Below are positions 32,391 through 35,350 of a DNA stretch of 35,350 nt, piece after piece. Every line of letters starts with the position of its first letter. Position 1 is the stretch's first letter. A model generated the notes under the pieces. It worked only from the letters and a program-made list of their open reading frames with translations. It did not search any database and had not been told where the DNA came from. Both the position numbers and the translations under genes were made by a program. This stretch comes from Aporhodopirellula sallentina SM41. Lineage in GTDB: Bacteria; Planctomycetota; Planctomycetia; Pirellulales; Pirellulaceae. The DNA lies in NCBI RefSeq assembly GCF_000346505.1, contig NZ_ANOH01000047.1, positions 1-35,350 of the forward strand, given 5' to 3'.

Positions 32391-33371
32391 TCAAAGGGGA
32401 TTCGCCGCGATTCCGTTGAAGTGCGCCCGCCCCAAATTGGCGACCTCTTCGGCACATCCCCAGGCGACCGTGAATCCACCGCCGCCGTGCCCGTAGTTGT
32501 GGATGACCGTTTGTCCGTTTTCGAGCGTTTCCGTTTCCAGCCGAACGGCATGGCGGCCGGGACGCAGTCCAACCGTGGCTCCCAAGACTTTCGCGTCTTC
32601 AATCGCAGGCACCGCGCGGACGCATCGCTGGATGATCGCGGCTGAATCTTCGTCGCGAACGTCGCGTCCCCAATCGTTCTCGTTGGAGGTTCCACCGAGG
32701 ATCACGTCGTCGATCCGCGGCAGGATCAGAGTGAATTGGTCGTCTTTCTGGTAAACACGGGTCGAACAACGCAGCCCATCCGGTCGTGCCACCCGGACGA
32801 CCTGGCCACGGATCGGAAAAACCGATTCGTCGCCGACAAAGTCACGAGCGGCCACGCCGGTGCAATTCACCACGAGGTCGAATTCGGGAAACAATTCCGC
32901 AGGTGATCCAATTTCACGTCGAACGAACTCAGCGTTTCTCTCGAGAAGTTGATCGCGAAGGTAGGCCAGATGGCGGGGAACGTCGATAACCGGCAACACG
33001 ACACGAAACGCCTCAGCGCAGTCGAACCCGTATTCGCTCGCGTCGATTCGTTCCCACTGATCGACAGATTGCAGGACGTAGCTGCTTTCGTCGGGATCGA
33101 TACAGAACCGGAAGTGCTCTTCGAAGTGTACTCCGGAGTCGGGAATCTGTTTCAATCGAGCGTATTCGTCGTAGGAGCACTTCGCCCATTGCTGCACCCT
33201 TTCGGTCGGGTACGTGCGGTGCGGCCACCAGTAGGCGCCGGCTGACATCGAGGTGGTTTGCTCGAACGGTTCTTTGGAGAAGAGCACCACCTGATGGCCT
33301 TGATCGAGCAACTTTGCTGCGGAAGTCAGCCCGATAACGCCTTGGCCGATGACGGCTATTCTTCGAACCAT
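32391..33371 (-). CDS. D-amino-acid oxidase family flavoprotein
   Basis: 326 residues from ATG 33371, with a GGAG site seven bases upstream. The N-terminus is an FAD-binding Rossmann motif, VIGQGVIGLTSAAKLLDQG. Typical D-amino-acid oxidase lines follow: SMSAGAYWWPHRTYP, DLVVNCTGVAARDFVGD, FPIRGQVVRVA, DDVILGGTSNENDW, VGLRPGRHAVRLE and the C-terminal YGHGGGGFTVAWGCA. The length is near that of eukaryotic-type DAAO (about 340). The enzyme would oxidise D-amino acids to keto acids, ammonia and peroxide in the cytoplasm. The upstream open frame to 33551 is not signal-like and is not used. It has no operon partner here, and D-aspartate oxidase activity is an alternative. Confidence 0.9.
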   Translation of the reverse strand: MVRRIAVIGQGVIGLTSAAKLLDQGHQVVLFSKEPFEQTTSMSAGAYWWPHRTYPTERVQQWAKCSYDEYARLKQIPDSGVHFEEHFRFCIDPDESSYVLQSVDQWERIDASEYGFDCAEAFRVVLPVIDVPRHLAYLRDQLLERNAEFVRREIGSPAELFPEFDLVVNCTGVAARDFVGDESVFPIRGQVVRVARPDGLRCSTRVYQKDDQFTLILPRIDDVILGGTSNENDWGRDVRDEDSAAIIQRCVRAVPAIEDAKVLGATVGLRPGRHAVRLETETLENGQTVIHNYGHGGGGFTVAWGCAEEVANLGRAHFNGIAANPL

Positions 33372-33857
33372 TGATACGCTCCGGGGAAAGTTCTCGCGAG
33401 GCACGTTTGTCGTGGGAACGCAAACCCGTCCTTCGCAACGGAAAGACTGTGTCGCACTGCAATCGACAATTGTTTGCCTTTGGCAAGCCTGACGCAACCT
33501 CGCGGGCATCTCACGGATGCGTCTCGAGCATCTCGCTGCGTGTGTGACCAATGACTACGCCGGAGAAATTGTCTCGCAAGTCGCATCATGCACGACGCGT
33601 TCCAGCGAGCATGTTTTTTGTCTATTGACCCTGTCGTTTCGATGTATGCGGTAACGGACAGGAATCCATGTCGGTTCGGCGTGCGGTGGATCGTCGCGAC
33701 GATTCTCGGAAACACCGTAATTTGCGGCGTTTTTGTGTTGTCGGTGTTTCCGTGCGCCCATTCGTCTGTGGTGAAAGCCTTGTGACCTGGCGCATAATCG
33801 ATTGCTTCGAAGAGAGTGGGGGTCACTTTCGGTACCAGGAGAAAGCGGTGGTTTGCG
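33372..33857. other. Divergent intergenic region
   Basis: A 486-base spacer between the minus-strand DAAO gene and the plus-strand propeller gene, likely holding both promoters. A 65-codon plus-strand frame (33588-33785) has hydrophobic residues but no ribosome site or recognisable family, so I do not call it. No repeat or strong hairpin was found. Confidence 0.45.
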
Positions 33858-35297
33858 ATGCAGCCTTCATCGATCGATCGAACGATTTCCGTCGTGGTTT
33901 TTGTGATGGCGGTGTTCTGTTTGGTGAGTTTGTTTTTTGCCCGCTCGTCAATCCCGGTTGGGATGCGCGTTCCCGGCATGGACGGTACGCCTCAAGTATT
34001 GGTGACCGCAAACCGTCTTCCTTACGAAGCGGTGATTGCGGGGCGTCCGGTTTCGGGATCTGGAGTGGCGTCAGCCATTGGCGGCACCTGGCCAGGGTTC
34101 CGGGGCCCCAATCACGATGGCGTCTCGCGTGAAAACAAAACGTTGGCTCGTCACTGGCCAGAGACCGGCCCGCAAAAGTGTTGGGAAGTCACGTTGTGCG
34201 AAGGCTACGCGAGCCCCGCGGTGCGCGACGGGCGGGTGTATGTGTTGGATTACGACGAGGCAGTCGGAGCCGATGTGCTGCGGTGTCTTTCGCTCGATGA
34301 CGGGCGTGAGATCTGGCGTGCCGGCTACCCGGTGGCGGTCACACGCAACCACGGAATCACGCGGACGGTTCCGGTCCTGTTCGAAGATTGCGTGATCACG
34401 TTTGGCCCGCAATGCCATGTCGCCTGTTGGGACGCCGTGACCGGAGAGAACCGTTGGTTGATGGACCTGCGTCAGCGGTATCAAACGACCGTTCCACGTT
34501 GGTACGCCGGGCAGTGCCCGTTGATCGACCAAGGTCGTTTGATCTTGGCGCCGGGGGACGCAGCGTTGATGGTCGCGATCGACCCGAAATCCGGTGCAGT
34601 GATTTGGCAAACCGAGAATCCTCGCGGTTGGGAAATGACCCACGGGAGTATCGCGGTGATGCACCACGCAGGGGTTCGAATGTATGTGTACTGCGGCAGT
34701 GGTGGTGTCATTGGAGTGGATGCCGAAACCGGGGAATTGCTGTGGGAGACCATGCAGTGGCCGGTGCAATTCGCTCACACGCCGACGCCGGTGCCGCTGC
34801 CCGATGGACGAATTTTCGTGTGCAGCGGGTATGGAAACGATGTCGGTGCGTTGATGCTCCGTCTCGATGAAACAGCACGCAATGTTTCCATCGAGCGAAA
34901 GTTTTCTCCGAAAGAATTCAACTCCGAACAGCAAACACCGATCTTCTACAACGACCATCTCTTCGGCATTCGCAAACGGGGCGGCGGCCCGATGGTTTGC
35001 ATGGATGTCGATGGTAACGAGATTTGGAACAGCGGTCGGGATCGGTTTGGCCACGGTCCGTACCTAATCGCCGACGGCTTGCTTTTCATGATGAGCAACT
35101 TTGGCGAACTGACGATCGCGGAGGCCAGCCATGAAGGTTATCGCCGGCTCGCCAGCCATCTGGTTTTTGAGGATGGACACGATGCGTGGGGGCCGATGGC
35201 AATTGTCAACGGCTACCTGTTGCTTCGCGACATGACCCGGTTGGTCTGTTTGGACGTGGCGGCGCGAGAAACGTCGGTTGGCGAGGGGCCGCTATGA
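33858..35297 (+). CDS. Membrane-anchored PQQ-like beta-propeller protein
   Basis: 479 residues from ATG 33858, with GGTGG seven bases upstream. The in-frame GTG at 33816 is less likely. A single N-terminal membrane helix (TISVVVFVMAVFCLVSLFFA) anchors an outer-face propeller. WPGFRGPNHDGVS is the opening line of the planctomycete PQQ-binding-like family. Repeating strands follow, such as SPAVRDGRVYVLDYDE, CLSLDDGREIWRAGY, CWDAVTGENRWLMDL, AIDPKSGAVIWQTE and GVDAETGELLWETM. The residues needed for true PQQ dehydrogenase activity cannot be confirmed, and most members of this family are thought to be scaffolds or of unknown role. The stop overlaps the next ATG (ATGA), which indicates an operon that continues out of the window. 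Confidence 0.88.
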   Translation: MQPSSIDRTISVVVFVMAVFCLVSLFFARSSIPVGMRVPGMDGTPQVLVTANRLPYEAVIAGRPVSGSGVASAIGGTWPGFRGPNHDGVSRENKTLARHWPETGPQKCWEVTLCEGYASPAVRDGRVYVLDYDEAVGADVLRCLSLDDGREIWRAGYPVAVTRNHGITRTVPVLFEDCVITFGPQCHVACWDAVTGENRWLMDLRQRYQTTVPRWYAGQCPLIDQGRLILAPGDAALMVAIDPKSGAVIWQTENPRGWEMTHGSIAVMHHAGVRMYVYCGSGGVIGVDAETGELLWETMQWPVQFAHTPTPVPLPDGRIFVCSGYGNDVGALMLRLDETARNVSIERKFSPKEFNSEQQTPIFYNDHLFGIRKRGGGPMVCMDVDGNEIWNSGRDRFGHGPYLIADGLLFMMSNFGELTIAEASHEGYRRLASHLVFEDGHDAWGPMAIVNGYLLLRDMTRLVCLDVAARETSVGEGPL

Positions 35298-35350
35298 ACG
35301 AACGAAATTCCGGCGCTGTCTGGACGCCGATGTGGGTGATGCTCAGCGTC
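35294..35350 (+). CDS. Start of a gene coupled to the PQQ-like protein, 3' partial
   Basis: ATG 35294 overlaps the stop of the preceding gene by four bases (ATGA). Only 19 codons are visible (NERNSGAVWTPMWVMLSV), the last part hydrophobic and suggestive of a first membrane helix. Identity cannot be told. Confidence 0.6.
   Translation, partial: MNERNSGAVWTPMWVMLSV

Overview
The window looks like chromosome of a marine planctomycete of the Pirellulaceae (Rhodopirellula-like) type. The evidence is family content: a DUF1559 pseudopilin-like protein with an H-X9-DG C-terminus, a Rhodopirellula/Verrucomicrobium-type ECF sigma factor coupled to a FecR/LamG membrane protein, two secreted S1 sulfatases, a DUF5722 protein, PQQ-like and NHL-type propellers, and small palindromic intergenic repeats. 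No rRNA, tRNA, CRISPR array or intact transposase was seen.

Layout. 1-4.7 kb holds the 3' part of a membrane protein with an irregular repeat domain, a Tat-exported NHL-type propeller and a Cys-rich copper-storage protein (both interrupted by apparent +1 homopolymer frameshifts), and a small methyltransferase. 4.8-19.9 kb is a carbohydrate locus. On the minus strand lie an ECF sigma factor, a FecR/LamG protein, a sulfatase, a secreted unknown protein and a DUF5722 glycosidase-like protein. On the plus strand lie a small lipoprotein, a DUF1559 protein, a second sulfatase and a GH78 alpha-L-rhamnosidase. Together they suggest use of a sulfated rhamnose-containing polysaccharide such as ulvan.

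20.3-27.6 kb is the most unusual part. It is a tightly packed plus-strand operon of a single-pass FN3-like protein, a sodium/solute symporter, a 42-residue membrane microprotein, an aspartate-carbamoyltransferase-like enzyme, an AsnB-type amidotransferase, an M20 N-carbamoyl-amidohydrolase and an isochorismatase-fold cysteine hydrolase. The first four genes are chained by GTGA stop/start overlaps. The carbamoyltransferase keeps the carbamoyl-phosphate residues but lacks the Arg-x-Gln pair that PyrB uses to hold aspartate. I infer an undescribed ureido (N-carbamoyl) pathway built around an imported or internal amine.

27.6-28.7 kb is a repeat-rich spacer around a DoxX-like gene. 28.7-32.3 kb has a DUF1579 gene and an arsenic module arsR-arsD-arsA with two matching ArsR operator candidates but no efflux pump. 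32.4-35.35 kb has a D-amino-acid oxidase-type flavoprotein, a membrane-anchored PQQ-like propeller and the start of a gene coupled to it.
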